A stretch of 17,691 nucleotides of DNA, from positions 1 through 17,691 of the forward strand of contig SKHV01000026.1 in the NCBI GenBank assembly GCA_007116765.1, written 5' to 3'. Both the position numbers and the translations under genes were made by a program. The notes beneath the pieces are model-generated. The model did not search any database, had not been told where the DNA came from, and saw only the letters and a list, made by a program, of their open reading frames with translations. Numbering within the stretch: position 1 is the stretch's first letter; each line of letters begins with the position of its first letter. This document shows positions 7,780 through 16,060 of the stretch, piece by piece. The DNA is from Prolixibacteraceae bacterium (GTDB taxonomy: Bacteria > Bacteroidota > Bacteroidia > Bacteroidales > Prolixibacteraceae).

Positions 7780-7875
7780 AAAACTTAATTGTATCGTATT
7801 GAAATTTGCCGCGAATGAACACTTTTAAGAGCATCAAAAGAATGATTTTTAGCATTGTTCTACTTTATTTAACTG

Positions 7876-7905
7876 TTTGCTGTTTTAATATTATAAATCT
7901 TTTTG
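7876..7905 (+). promoter_or_regulatory. Possible promoter of the M16 peptidase gene
   Basis: TTTG (7876-7879) is followed after 18 bases by TCTTTTTG (7898-7905), one mismatch from TAnnTTTG. The implied start near 7911 leaves about 25 bases before the chosen ATG and lies downstream of the TTG that opens the longest frame. Confidence 0.35.
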
Positions 7906-7935
7906 TTAAGTTTATCCTGTAAAAAAAATGTAATT

Positions 7936-10866
7936 ATGATACGGAAAACCCTCTTGCTAATTACAATCTCATTTTTTGTAATTCCGCAAATCATTAGTAA
8001 TGTGTTTGGAACTGACCAAGCAGTAGTAAATAGAGATCAAGCTTTTACCAGCAATTACCCCTTGCATGTTAAGCAGTACGTTTTACCTAATGGACTTCAG
8101 GTTTTTTTGAACGAAGACCATAGTAAGCCTGAAGTTTCAGGTTCCGTTGTGGTGCGAGCAGGTAGCCGACACGACCCTTCAGACGCTACTGGAATTGCGC
8201 ATTATTTTGAGCATATTATGTTTAAAGGTACCGATAAAATTGGAACCACAGACTGGGAGGCTGAGAAAGTATTTCTTGATAGTATTTCAGTGGCATACGA
8301 CCTGTTGGCCGCAACTCATGATGAGATGCAGCGAATAGAAATACAAAGCGAAATAAATAGGCTTTCTGTTAAAGCTGCCGAATATGCCATACCAAACGAG
8401 ACCGATGTGTTGTTGCGCGACATTGGGGGAAGAAATCTCAACGCAGGAACAGGCTATGAAATGACTGTTTATTACAACTCATTCCCATCGTACCAAATTG
8501 AGAAGTGGATGGACATTTATGCCGAGCGGTTTAAGAATCCCGTATTCAGGCTTTTCCAGTCCGAACTTGAAACGGTATATGAAGAAAAGAATCTTTATAG
8601 CGACATCCCGGTGATGGCTTTGTTTGAAGATGTTATGTCTACGATATATGGCGATCATCCATATTCAAATCCTATTCTAGGGCATACCGAGCATCTTAAA
8701 AACCCTCAGTTGAGCAAAATGATGGAGTTTTTCGACACCTGGTATGTGGCCAATAATATGGCGCTCATTTTAACCGGGAGCTTCAATACCGAAGAGATTA
8801 TGCCAATGATTGAAGAAAAATTTGGTGTTTGGAGAAGTGGTGATTTGCCCGAATTGCCCGAATATGAGCTTGAGCCATTTAATGGCAGGGAGTTCAGGAG
8901 AGTGAGGATGAGCCCAATCCGTATTGGATTAATGGGTTTTAGGGGTATTTCTGTAAAACACCCCGACAATACAATTTTTGATGTAGCTTCACGCTTGTTG
9001 TCAAATAATTCAAGCACAGGTATCTTCGATAAAATGGTAATGGATAATAAGGTTATGGCCATACAGCCAATTTCAATTCAAGCTCCCGATCATGGTACTT
9101 ATGGTATCCTTTATATACCTAAAATAGTTGGGCAAAGTTTGAAAAATGCCGAATCGCTTGTTGATGAGGGACTAGAGGCTTTAAAGAATGGTGAATTTTC
9201 AGAAGAATTATTAGAAGCGGTTAAGCTCGAGTACAGAAAAAACCTCATGAGGCAGCTTGAAACACCCGAGAATAGAGCCAGCTTGTTGAGGGATGCTTAT
9301 ATTAATGAAATGAGCTGGGAGGAAGTGCTGTCGAAAATTGATGAGGTTAATTTGGTGACAAAAGAAGATATTGTGCGGGTAACACAAGAATTTCTGGCAG
9401 ACGATCGTCTGGTTTATTGGTCAAGGATGGGTTTTCCAAAAAAGGATAAACTCGAAAAGCCTGATTGGGAACCAATTATTCCCCAAAATACCGAAGAGAG
9501 TTCCGCGTTTGCAAAAATGATTAACGAAATGCCCGATTTGCCCACAGAGCCAATATTTGTGAAATTTGGCGAAGATGTAGTCATAGAAACTTTGGCAGGC
9601 GGGCACGAACTGTATTTCACCGAAAACCCCTATAATGATATTTTTACCATGCAAATTGCATTCATGAAAGGCCATCTGCACGATTATCTGCTTGAATACA
9701 CAGCTTCTTTTATGAACCTGATTGGTACCCAGAGTAAATCTTTTAGCGAATTTAAGAATGAGTTGCAGCAGCTTGGTGCAAGTGTGAGGTTTTCAGTATC
9801 GAATAACTTGTTTTCGATTTATATAGAAGGGTTTGACGATAATTTATCTCAGGTTTTAGAACTAGTGAATGAAATTATGGAACATCCACGACCCGATGAA
9901 TCGCAAATTGAAAAACTGTGGCAAGAAAAAAAGGCTTACAACAAAATGTTGCGGAGCGATCCAATGGAAATTGGTGAGGCCTTGTACTATTATGCCTTGT
10001 ATGAACAAAACTCTCAATATTTAAACACCTTGTCGTTAAGGGAAACCAAAAAGCTGGATACTCAAGAATTAATGGAGTCGTTTAACGATGTAATCAAGCA
10101 CAAGGCATTTGTGGTTTATGCTGGTAATGCTGCGGTTGAAGAACTTATTGAAACAATTTACACTAAACTGCCATTGTCAGATTCGCCTGTTTTGATCGAT
10201 CCGGTTGAACTTGCTCGTTTAGACTATAATGAGAATACCGTGTTTTACCATCACAACCGTAAGGCGCGCCAAAGTAATATTAATTTTTATGTGCAGGGTG
10301 ACACTCTCCCTGATATTGAAAACAAAGCACATGCTATTGCTTTTAATGAATATTTTGGATCGGGGATGAGTTCATTGGTATTTCAGGAAATCAGGGAGTT
10401 TCGTTCATTGTCATATGCTGCATATTCGGTTTACAGGCAGCCATTTTTGCCCCGAAACCCGGGTTTCTTAATGGGTTACATGAATACGCAAAGCGATAAA
10501 ACAATAGACGGAATGCAAGCAATGAGTGAGCTGATAACTGAAATGCCCATCAGACCCGAGCGCTTAGAGGGTATCCGTAAAGGATTAATCCAGTCGGTTT
10601 ATACTTCACGCCCCGGTTTCAGAAACATGGGTGCAGCCGTAGCTCATTGGCGCACGCAGGGCTTCGATGCTGATCCTCAAGAATTGTACTATCCGGTATT
10701 CCAAAACCTCGATTTCGATAATATTGTTGGCTTTTACAATTATCATATTGCCCACAAGCCAATTCTGATAACAGTAACAGGAAACATGAAAAAAGTTGAT
10801 GAGGATTCATTTAATTTATTTGGCAATTCTGTAAAATTGAAATACAAGAACTTTATAAAGAAATAG
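7936..10866 (+). CDS. M16 family zinc peptidase, two-half (pitrilysin-type)
   Basis: This is a predicted periplasmic or envelope metallopeptidase of 976 residues. The chosen ATG starts MIRKTLLLITISFFVIPQII, a clear signal peptide. The longer frame opens with TTG at 7903 and was rejected. The inverted zinc motif HYFEH is at 89-93, and the distal ligand is probably the first Glu of FQSELETVYEEKN (E210). The HxxEH-to-Glu spacing is longer than in pitrilysin because a charged, partly helical insert (about 115-165) intervenes, as in many Bacteroidota members. The C-terminal half lacks a second HxxEH but keeps the family-like FGSGMSSLVFQEIREFRSLSYAAYS motif, as expected for the inactive clamshell half. 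The substrate is unknown. The OMP gene follows after 91 bases with its own possible promoter. Confidence 0.92.
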   Translation: MIRKTLLLITISFFVIPQIISNVFGTDQAVVNRDQAFTSNYPLHVKQYVLPNGLQVFLNEDHSKPEVSGSVVVRAGSRHDPSDATGIAHYFEHIMFKGTDKIGTTDWEAEKVFLDSISVAYDLLAATHDEMQRIEIQSEINRLSVKAAEYAIPNETDVLLRDIGGRNLNAGTGYEMTVYYNSFPSYQIEKWMDIYAERFKNPVFRLFQSELETVYEEKNLYSDIPVMALFEDVMSTIYGDHPYSNPILGHTEHLKNPQLSKMMEFFDTWYVANNMALILTGSFNTEEIMPMIEEKFGVWRSGDLPELPEYELEPFNGREFRRVRMSPIRIGLMGFRGISVKHPDNTIFDVASRLLSNNSSTGIFDKMVMDNKVMAIQPISIQAPDHGTYGILYIPKIVGQSLKNAESLVDEGLEALKNGEFSEELLEAVKLEYRKNLMRQLETPENRASLLRDAYINEMSWEEVLSKIDEVNLVTKEDIVRVTQEFLADDRLVYWSRMGFPKKDKLEKPDWEPIIPQNTEESSAFAKMINEMPDLPTEPIFVKFGEDVVIETLAGGHELYFTENPYNDIFTMQIAFMKGHLHDYLLEYTASFMNLIGTQSKSFSEFKNELQQLGASVRFSVSNNLFSIYIEGFDDNLSQVLELVNEIMEHPRPDESQIEKLWQEKKAYNKMLRSDPMEIGEALYYYALYEQNSQYLNTLSLRETKKLDTQELMESFNDVIKHKAFVVYAGNAAVEELIETIYTKLPLSDSPVLIDPVELARLDYNENTVFYHHNRKARQSNINFYVQGDTLPDIENKAHAIAFNEYFGSGMSSLVFQEIREFRSLSYAAYSVYRQPFLPRNPGFLMGYMNTQSDKTIDGMQAMSELITEMPIRPERLEGIRKGLIQSVYTSRPGFRNMGAAVAHWRTQGFDADPQELYYPVFQNLDFDNIVGFYNYHIAHKPILITVTGNMKKVDEDSFNLFGNSVKLKYKNFIKK

Positions 10867-10885
10867 TTTGCTGTATCGTATGTTT

Positions 10886-10916
10886 TTTGTGGATATTAAG
10901 AAGATTTGTTACTTTC
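10886..10916 (+). promoter_or_regulatory. Possible promoter of the beta-barrel protein gene
   Basis: TTTG (10886-10889), 19 bases, then TTACTTTC (10909-10916), two mismatches from TAnnTTTG. It would give a leader of about 37 bases. The spacing fits better than the -7 box itself. Confidence 0.33.
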
Positions 10917-10957
10917 AGCGCAAAATAACGGATCTATAACATTTTTAGTTTGATGAA

Positions 10958-11752
10958 ATGAAGAATGGTTTTTTGATTTTGCTTTTATCGGTTTGTACTG
11001 CGTTATACTCATTTGCCCAAAGCCCTTTTGGTTCTTCAACAGTTGAGTTTACCAAAAATATTTATTACTTGGAAATGGGGGGTGGAGGAATTATTTCTTC
11101 TATGGGATATTTCAATAATGAGTACGACAATTTGAAGTCTTCATTATCAATTGGACAAACTCAGGAATTGGCCCTTAGAATTCAATATTCATACAATAAG
11201 TCGTTCGCCACTCGTTTTTCGTTTCGTTCCCAAGGAGTCAATTTTAGCAATTCCGACCAATTTATAATGAGAGCAAATTATCTGAATTTATTCATTCCTT
11301 TTGAATACGATATAAGAAACAGTGACCGAAGAAAGAAAACAGCTCCTTCGTTTGTGTGGTTTGTCGGTCCGTGGGCTGCATATCGTGTGGGAGGTTTTGC
11401 CGAGTCGGATATTCTTAAACGTACACAGCTTACCGATGATGATATTTATAAATTCGATGCCGGACTTGAAATGGGAATTGGCATACGAGTTCCAATATTC
11501 TCATTTACAAGCAGTGGTTACATAACCATGAAAGCTTCTGTTTTCCATGGTGCAATAAATTCTTTGCCTTTTCAGAATAATTACAGCGAAATGCATAAAG
11601 CCGAAATGGTTTTACCCGATGACGGATATCGTTTTAACCGGGGTATTCGACTTACATTAAACTATGAAATGTCATTAACGCGTAAACCAGTAACCACTTT
11701 TACCGCCGGTGGCGACGGTAAAAGAACTTATCAGCGTTTTGTGGTTCCGTAA
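10958..11752 (+). CDS. Predicted outer-membrane beta-barrel protein
   Basis: The 264-residue protein has a signal peptide (MKNGFLILLLSVCTALYSFAQ, probable cut after Ala-Gln near 21). It then shows alternating hydrophobic and polar strands rich in aromatic residues, for example IQYSYNKSFATRFSFRSQGV, FIPFEYDI, FVWFVGPWAAYRVGG and GIRLTLNYEMSL. This pattern fits a small porin-like barrel of the OMP_b-brl type, close to the PorT-like and opacity-like families. There are no catalytic motifs. The last 20 residues (TTFTAGGDGKRTYQRFVVP) are not a typical barrel end with a terminal aromatic. Function is unknown. Its stop is 4 bases from the leuS stop on the other strand, with no terminator between. 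Confidence 0.75.
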   Translation: MKNGFLILLLSVCTALYSFAQSPFGSSTVEFTKNIYYLEMGGGGIISSMGYFNNEYDNLKSSLSIGQTQELALRIQYSYNKSFATRFSFRSQGVNFSNSDQFIMRANYLNLFIPFEYDIRNSDRRKKTAPSFVWFVGPWAAYRVGGFAESDILKRTQLTDDDIYKFDAGLEMGIGIRVPIFSFTSSGYITMKASVFHGAINSLPFQNNYSEMHKAEMVLPDDGYRFNRGIRLTLNYEMSLTRKPVTTFTAGGDGKRTYQRFVVP

Positions 11753-11756
11753 AGGC

Positions 11757-14417
11757 TTACTTTACCACCACATTTATAATTTTTTTAGGCACCACAATTA
11801 TTTTCACAATTTGTTTGCCCTCGATCCATTTGCTTGCCAGCTCGTTTGTTATGGCTGTTTTTTCCACTTCTTCCTTAGGCATATCTGCCGGTAAGGTTAG
11901 TTTAAAACGCATTTTCCCATTGAACGATACCGGGTATTCGAAGGTGTCTTCAACTAAATAGCTTGCGTCAAATTGTGGCCATGCTTCTAAGCAAACGCCT
12001 TTTTTGTTTCCATAAATCGACCAAAGTTCTTCGGCAAGGTGAGGGGCAAAAGGTGCAAGCACTTTAGCGAAAGTTTCGGCTGTATCGCGGGTGACTTTTT
12101 TTGCCTTGTAGCAATGGTTAGTGAATATCATCATTTGCGATATGGCCGTATTGAATTTCATGTCGTCAATATCGTCGCTCACTTTTTTGATGGTTTGGTG
12201 CAAGGCTTTGAGTGTTTCCTTGCTTTCGTCGCCTTCAACAATGTTGTTGGTGTCGGCAAAGAAATAGAATACCCGTTTCAGGAAGTTGTAAACGCCTTTA
12301 ACACCGGTATCGGTCCATGGCTTTGTAGAATCGAGAGGCCCCATGAACATTTCGTACAGACGGAGTGAATCAGCACCGTAGTTGGCGGTTACATCGTCGG
12401 GGTTTACCACGTTTTTGAGCGATTTCGACATTTTGGCCACAATTTGCCTAAGCTCTTCGCCTGTTTCGGTATGTATGTATTTCCCGTCTCGTTCGTCAAC
12501 CAAATCGGAAGGGACTTTTGAGCCCGAAGCTGTTTCGTAGGCAAAAGCCAGTATCATCCCCTGGTTGTACAGTCGTTGGTAGGGTTCATCGGTTGAAACA
12601 ATGCCCAAATCGAACAATACTTTGTGCCAGAAACGGCTGTACAGCAAGTGCAGCACGGCATGTTCGGCGCCACCCACGTAAAGGTCAACCGGCATCCAGT
12701 AGTTTTCTTTGGCTTTGCTGAATGGTTCTTCGTCGTTTTTTGGGTCGATGTAGCGCAGGTAATACCAGCACGAGCCTGCCCACTGGGGCATGGTGTTGGT
12801 TTCGCGACGGCCTTTACGCCCGTTTTCGTCAACCACTTCGAGCCATTCGCTCACGTTTGCCAATGGCGATTCGCCACTTTCGCTGGGTTGGTATTTGTCG
12901 GTTTTGGGTAGTTCAACGGGCAAATTTTCATCAGTAACAGCCGTCACTTCGCCATCTTCCCAGTGAATAATAGGGAAGGGTTCGCCCCAGTAACGCTGGC
13001 GGCTAAATAGCCAGTCGCGTATTTTGTAGTTCACGGTTGCTTTGCCCAGGTTGCGTTCTCCAAGCCAGTTTATCACGGTTTGGATGCCATCCTTTTTACT
13101 CATGCCGTTAATGTTGAGGCCAAGTTCGGGGTTCTCCGAATTAATGTAAGCTCCGTCGTCGGTCCAGCAGGCGTTTCCTGCAAGTACTTTTTTGCGTAAC
13201 TCAGGCTCTGCATTTTTAGGGTCGAGAATGCAAACAACGGGTATATCGAATGTTTTCGCGAATTCAAAGTCGCGGTGGTCGTGAGCAGGTACGGCCATAA
13301 TGGCGCCAGTTCCGTAACCCATAAGCACGTAATCGGCCACCCAAATGGGTATTTGTTTGCCGGTTACGGGGTTAATGGCATGGCGCCCGGTGAACACGCC
13401 TGTTTTTTCTTTTGCCAATTCGGTACGGTCCATGTCGCTTTTCAAGGCAGCGTCTTTTACGTAGGCTTCTACTTCGGATTTTTTGTCGTTGGTAGTTAAT
13501 TCAGGTACCCAACTGTGCTCGGGCGAAATAACCATGTAGGTAGCGCCAAAAAGTGTATCGGGGCGGGTGGTGTAAACCCTAAGTTTTTTATCAAGGCCTT
13601 CCACTTCAAAATCTACTTCGGCACCGGTCGATTTGCCAATCCAGTTGCGCTGCATGTCTTTCACTCCTTCGGGCCAGTCGAGCTTGTCGAGACCGCTTAT
13701 CAGGCGTTCGGCATAGTGTGGTATGCGCAGCATCCATTGTTTCAGAAAGCGGCGCTCAACTTCTTTTGTGCCGCATTTCTCGTGCGAGCCGTCGTTCAAT
13801 ACCTCTTCGTTGGCGCATACTGTTTTGCAATGCTTGCAAAACCAAACCTGCGCATTGTCGTAATATGCCAGGCGTTTCGATTCAATGTATCCGCGCACGG
13901 CATCTTTTCCTTGCTCTTCAATTTCAGAAGGTATAACAAGCTCGTCAATCGGGCGGCCTTTTTGCTGTTCTTTGTCGAACCATGTGTTGTAAAGGCGTAT
14001 AAAAATCCATTGAGTCCACTTAAAATAAGCAGGGTCGGTTGTATTTATCTCGCGATCCCAGTCGTAGCTCAAACCCAGCGATTGGATTTGACGACGGAAA
14101 GTATCGCAGTTTTTTTGCGTGGTAATGGCCGGGTGGGTACCGGTTTGAATGGCGTACTGCTCGGCAGGCAGCCCAAAAGCATCCCATCCCATGGGGTGTA
14201 GCACGTTAAACCCTTTGGCACGTTTGTAACGGCAAATTATGTCGGTGGCAGTGTATCCCTCGGGATGCCCTACGTGTAAGCCTGCACCTGATGGGTAAGG
14301 GAACATGTCGAGGCAATAAAACTTTGGTTTCGAGGTGTCGGCTTCGCTTGCAAAAACTTTATTGTCGAGCCAATACTGTTGCCATTTCTTTTCGTACACT
14401 GAAAAATTAAAATCCAT
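11757..14417 (-). CDS. leuS: Leucyl-tRNA synthetase
   Basis: This class I synthetase charges tRNA-Leu with leucine. The chosen start (14417) gives MDFNFSVYEKKWQQYW, the normal N-terminus, and 886 residues. The frame extends to an ATG at 14480, but a -7 promoter box lies between the two, so the longer start would not be transcribed. The HIGH-type motif HVGH is at 48-51 in PYPSGAGLHVGHPEGY, and KMSKS is at 662-666. The zinc-ribbon-like insert CKHCKTVC...HEKCG is present. The editing (CP1) domain is intact, with TTRPDTLFGATYM and MAVPAHDHRDFEFA. It ends with the leucyl-specific C-terminal domain. It is a single gene, convergent with the beta-barrel gene. Confidence 0.97.
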   Translation of the reverse strand: MDFNFSVYEKKWQQYWLDNKVFASEADTSKPKFYCLDMFPYPSGAGLHVGHPEGYTATDIICRYKRAKGFNVLHPMGWDAFGLPAEQYAIQTGTHPAITTQKNCDTFRRQIQSLGLSYDWDREINTTDPAYFKWTQWIFIRLYNTWFDKEQQKGRPIDELVIPSEIEEQGKDAVRGYIESKRLAYYDNAQVWFCKHCKTVCANEEVLNDGSHEKCGTKEVERRFLKQWMLRIPHYAERLISGLDKLDWPEGVKDMQRNWIGKSTGAEVDFEVEGLDKKLRVYTTRPDTLFGATYMVISPEHSWVPELTTNDKKSEVEAYVKDAALKSDMDRTELAKEKTGVFTGRHAINPVTGKQIPIWVADYVLMGYGTGAIMAVPAHDHRDFEFAKTFDIPVVCILDPKNAEPELRKKVLAGNACWTDDGAYINSENPELGLNINGMSKKDGIQTVINWLGERNLGKATVNYKIRDWLFSRQRYWGEPFPIIHWEDGEVTAVTDENLPVELPKTDKYQPSESGESPLANVSEWLEVVDENGRKGRRETNTMPQWAGSCWYYLRYIDPKNDEEPFSKAKENYWMPVDLYVGGAEHAVLHLLYSRFWHKVLFDLGIVSTDEPYQRLYNQGMILAFAYETASGSKVPSDLVDERDGKYIHTETGEELRQIVAKMSKSLKNVVNPDDVTANYGADSLRLYEMFMGPLDSTKPWTDTGVKGVYNFLKRVFYFFADTNNIVEGDESKETLKALHQTIKKVSDDIDDMKFNTAISQMMIFTNHCYKAKKVTRDTAETFAKVLAPFAPHLAEELWSIYGNKKGVCLEAWPQFDASYLVEDTFEYPVSFNGKMRFKLTLPADMPKEEVEKTAITNELASKWIEGKQIVKIIVVPKKIINVVVK

Positions 14418-14451
14418 TCTTGTGAAAATAAAGGGTTTAACATTTGAGCCG

Positions 14452-14459
14452 CAAAAATA
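14452..14459 (-). promoter_or_regulatory. -7 box of leuS
   Basis: On the minus strand TATTTTTG matches TAnnTTTG exactly, in the context CC-TATTTTTG-CGGC. No good TTTG is seen at the expected distance. The implied leader to the ATG at 14417 is about 30 bases. Confidence 0.5.
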
Positions 14460-14483
14460 GGAAAAAGTTGGGTGATGCATGAA

Positions 14484-14509
14484 TTAAACCGGAATAAATG
14501 TTGGTTTAA
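14484..14509. promoter_or_regulatory. Inverted repeat upstream of leuS promoter
   Basis: TTAAACC (14484-14490) and GGTTTAA (14503-14509) are perfect seven-base arms 12 bases apart. They lie directly upstream of the leuS promoter box. The form fits a dimeric regulator site, but it could be chance in AT-rich DNA. Confidence 0.3.
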
Positions 14510-14512
14510 ATT

Positions 14513-14547
14513 GTCAGTCATTAGTCAGTAGTCATCAGTCATTAGTT
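14513..14547 (-). repeat. Degenerate heptad repeat tract, 5 units
   Basis: On the plus strand the units read GTCAGTC, ATTAGTC, AGTAGTC, ATCAGTC, ATTAGTT. Their complements, such as GACTAAT and GACTGAT, resemble the CATTGAC-TAATGAC units at 6878-6915. This is the same repeat type in the opposite orientation. Confidence 0.65.
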
Positions 14548-14966
14548 TATCGAACATTCTTAAAACTTGTTTCCAGCTTAAAACAGTAGCCATCTGTCGT
14601 GTTTGGTTTTGATCGCACCCATAAACGAGATACTTTTCTGTGAGAATATCAATTTGTAGTGAATCCCAATATTTTCTTTGACCATTTTATGTAAATGTGG
14701 AATTCAACTCCATAAACACATAAAAATTAAATTAGAGTTGATTAGTGTGTTTTGGTTGTTAGTCATATGTGCTTACCTGTTAGTGAATAATTAAGACAGG
14801 AGAATAAGGGAAAGGTGATATTTATCATATAAAACTAGCTTAATTCCTGTTTTTCAATAAGATTTATGTTGAGAAACAATAAAAAACAGTTGAATCAATG
14901 GTGCACTTCAATTTTGCTTTTCGTAAATTTATAGGTGTATATTGCTAACCAAAAAACCATTTTGCC

Positions 14967-15401
14967 ATGAAGTATGAAATTGAAAAATTGTTCGAAGAGG
15001 GTGATGACCTGCTAAAAGAATCGAAAAGCAAGTTTTATTTACAGAAGGAAGAGCACTGTGGAGCATCGTGCAGTTGCTGTTGTGCATTGAAAAAATACCT
15101 CGATGCCTACGAAATGTTTTTATTTGAATTCATTAAACCATCGGAAAATTATCATGTTTTATTGCATACAATTACCCAAAAGGATCCAGAATTTAATGAT
15201 TTCAACGAGAAGATATTCAAAGTGAAGTGTTTTGCCGATGAATCGAAAAAAGAGGGAGAAGGATTTTTTATTTACCCCGATGAAGTAAACGATGTTTTAA
15301 AGATTGTTGTTGAAATTCGCAATTACATTGGGAAGAAAGTTGGTTTAAGTAGCGAGTTTCTTCAGGAATCGAGGAAGATTTCAGAAATACTGGCCCTGTA
15401 A
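14967..15401 (+). CDS. Small HEPN-like helical protein with cysteine cluster
   Basis: The 144-residue protein has no signal peptide or membrane segment. It is predicted to be mostly helical. The first half (GDDLLKESKSKFYLQKEEH, then ALKKYLDAYEMFLFEF at 40-55) has the feel of HEPN-family proteins, which carry an A-LKKYL-AY helix after a helix that packs against it. The usual HEPN catalytic R-x4-6-H is not seen; the nearest candidate, EIRNYIGKK (116-124), lacks the histidine, so RNase activity is not supported. Residues 31-39 (CGASCSCCC) hold five cysteines in nine positions. No MNT nucleotidyltransferase partner is adjacent. The initiator follows an A-rich stretch. Function is unknown; the HEPN link is a guess from pattern, not a search. 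Confidence 0.7.
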   Translation: MKYEIEKLFEEGDDLLKESKSKFYLQKEEHCGASCSCCCALKKYLDAYEMFLFEFIKPSENYHVLLHTITQKDPEFNDFNEKIFKVKCFADESKKEGEGFFIYPDEVNDVLKIVVEIRNYIGKKVGLSSEFLQESRKISEILAL

Positions 15402-15631
15402 GATGGAGTGAACTGAAGATTTATTTGGTTGTGATTATTAGTAGTTTATGTAGATTGAAAAATTTCAAGTATATAATATGGGTTTAATAAATGTGCAGTT
15501 GTTAAATGGCCGGACAGCTTGTAATTGTTTGTTAATAATACCTCACCCACGTCTCCCTCGCCTTGGTGAGAGGGACGATTGGCAGTGCGGGTTCAGATTT
15601 ATGAGCGTTAAAAGGCTGTGTTATTCCATAC

Positions 15632-15729
15632 ATGCGCTGCAATTGATTTAGGGAAATGCCACCCTTAATCCCTTTTCCTTTTTCTCTAAAGCTACAGCGA
15701 ATAGAGAGAGGAAAAATCCTTTGCGCCTT
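15632..15729 (+). repeat. Structured long direct repeat, copy R1
   Basis: By hand alignment this copy is about 85% identical to R2 (17367-17466), with two single-base indels. It contains an 18-base core CTCTAAAGCTACAGCGAA (15684-15701) that is identical in both. It can fold: TTTTCCT (15673-15679) pairs with AGGAAAA (15709-15715), and TCTCTA (15683-15688) with TAGAGA (15702-15707), leaving the loop AAGCTACAGCGAA. A possible second stem is formed by GCAGTGC (15582-15588) and GCGCTGC (15634-15640), with one G-T pair. The right boundary coincides with the start of the TonB-receptor relic. Confidence 0.75.
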
Positions 15730-15731
15730 CG

Positions 15732-15930
15732 TACAGCGCATCGAAACAAAAGAAACGGGGGGAACGCACCTGGACATTTGGATTGTATAACGCCTATAAC
15801 CGCATTAACCCGTTTATGGTTTATCCGAATATGGTTGATGATGATGAACGGGTATCGAAACAAATAGAAAGCTTACCGTAGGCAGCTTATTTTCCATTAT
15901 CCCATGGGTTTGAGTTATAAATTATTTTTC
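15732..15930 (+). pseudogene. Decayed C-terminus of a TonB-dependent receptor
   Basis: From 15732 one frame reads SASKQKKRGERTWTF then GLYNAYNRINPF, the membrane-strand motif near the C-terminus of Bacteroidota TonB-dependent outer-membrane receptors, and meets a stop at 15879-15881. The expected family ending (SLFPIIPSVSY-like) continues in other frames: GSLFSIIP starting near 15879, then MGLSYKLFF near 15904-15930. At least two frameshifts are therefore present. The upstream several hundred codons are absent; the sequence to the left is repeat R1. The gene is a dead fragment, not a small protein. Confidence 0.7.
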
Positions 15931-16003
15931 ATAATACAGTCTGCCAGAAAATAGTGTATTTGTTTCTTTTTAATATTTTAATGGCTATTTTAGTCACTAT
16001 AAC

Positions 16004-16027
16004 GACCAAGAGACATAACTATTGGTC
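16004..16027. promoter_or_regulatory. Inverted repeat over the ATPase promoter
   Basis: GACCAA (16004-16009) and TTGGTC (16022-16027) are perfect arms 12 bases apart, and the right arm covers the -33 TTG of the ATPase promoter. This position is suited to a repressor site, perhaps autoregulatory. GACC words also occur on the 3' side of the gene. Confidence 0.4.
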
Positions 16028-16051
16028 ATTACAGTAATTTTAGTATCTTTG
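16022..16051 (+). promoter_or_regulatory. Promoter of the AAA_14/DUF4143 ATPase gene
   Basis: ATTG (TTG at 16022-16024), 19 bases, then TATCTTTG (16044-16051), a perfect -7 box. Transcription should begin about 4-7 bases further on, and the ATG is at 16061, so the leader is only a few bases long. Confidence 0.6.
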
Positions 16052-16060
16052 AATTAAAAA

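Larger units (their letters stand above)
14418..14966. other. Non-coding spacer upstream of leuS and the HEPN-like gene
   Basis: This stretch of 549 bases separates divergent genes. It holds the leuS -7 box (14452-14459), an inverted repeat (14484-14509) and a heptad tract (14513-14547). From 14548 to 14966 I find only AT-rich sequence with no family-like open frame and no clear promoter for the downstream gene. A T-box or leucine leader peptide is not visible. Confidence 0.55.
15402..16060. other. Non-coding accessory spacer with relics and repeats
   Basis: This 659-base stretch has no intact gene. 15402-15540 shows nothing recognisable. 15541-15576 carries a hairpin-prone CTCCCTC/GAGAGGG sequence. 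A structured repeat follows (R1, 15632-15729), then a decayed TonB-receptor tail (15732-15930), and finally the regulatory region of the ATPase gene (15980-16055). Confidence 0.6.

Noticed and set aside
7903..7935. TTG-initiated N-terminal extension of the M16 peptidase
   Set aside because: It adds 11 residues before a clean signal peptide, lies over the likely promoter box, and has no ribosome binding site.
12500..14201. Long open frames on both strands inside leuS
   Set aside because: They are shadows of the leuS frame, with no family resemblance and poor starts.
14418..14966. T-box or leucine leader peptide before leuS
   Set aside because: No leucine-codon-rich small frame and no T-box-like conserved sequence were seen, and the probable leader is only about 30 bases.
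15532..15863. Two overlapping minus-strand open frames of 71-81 codons
   Set aside because: They cross the structured repeat R1 and the antisense of the TonB-receptor relic, and their translations resemble no protein.
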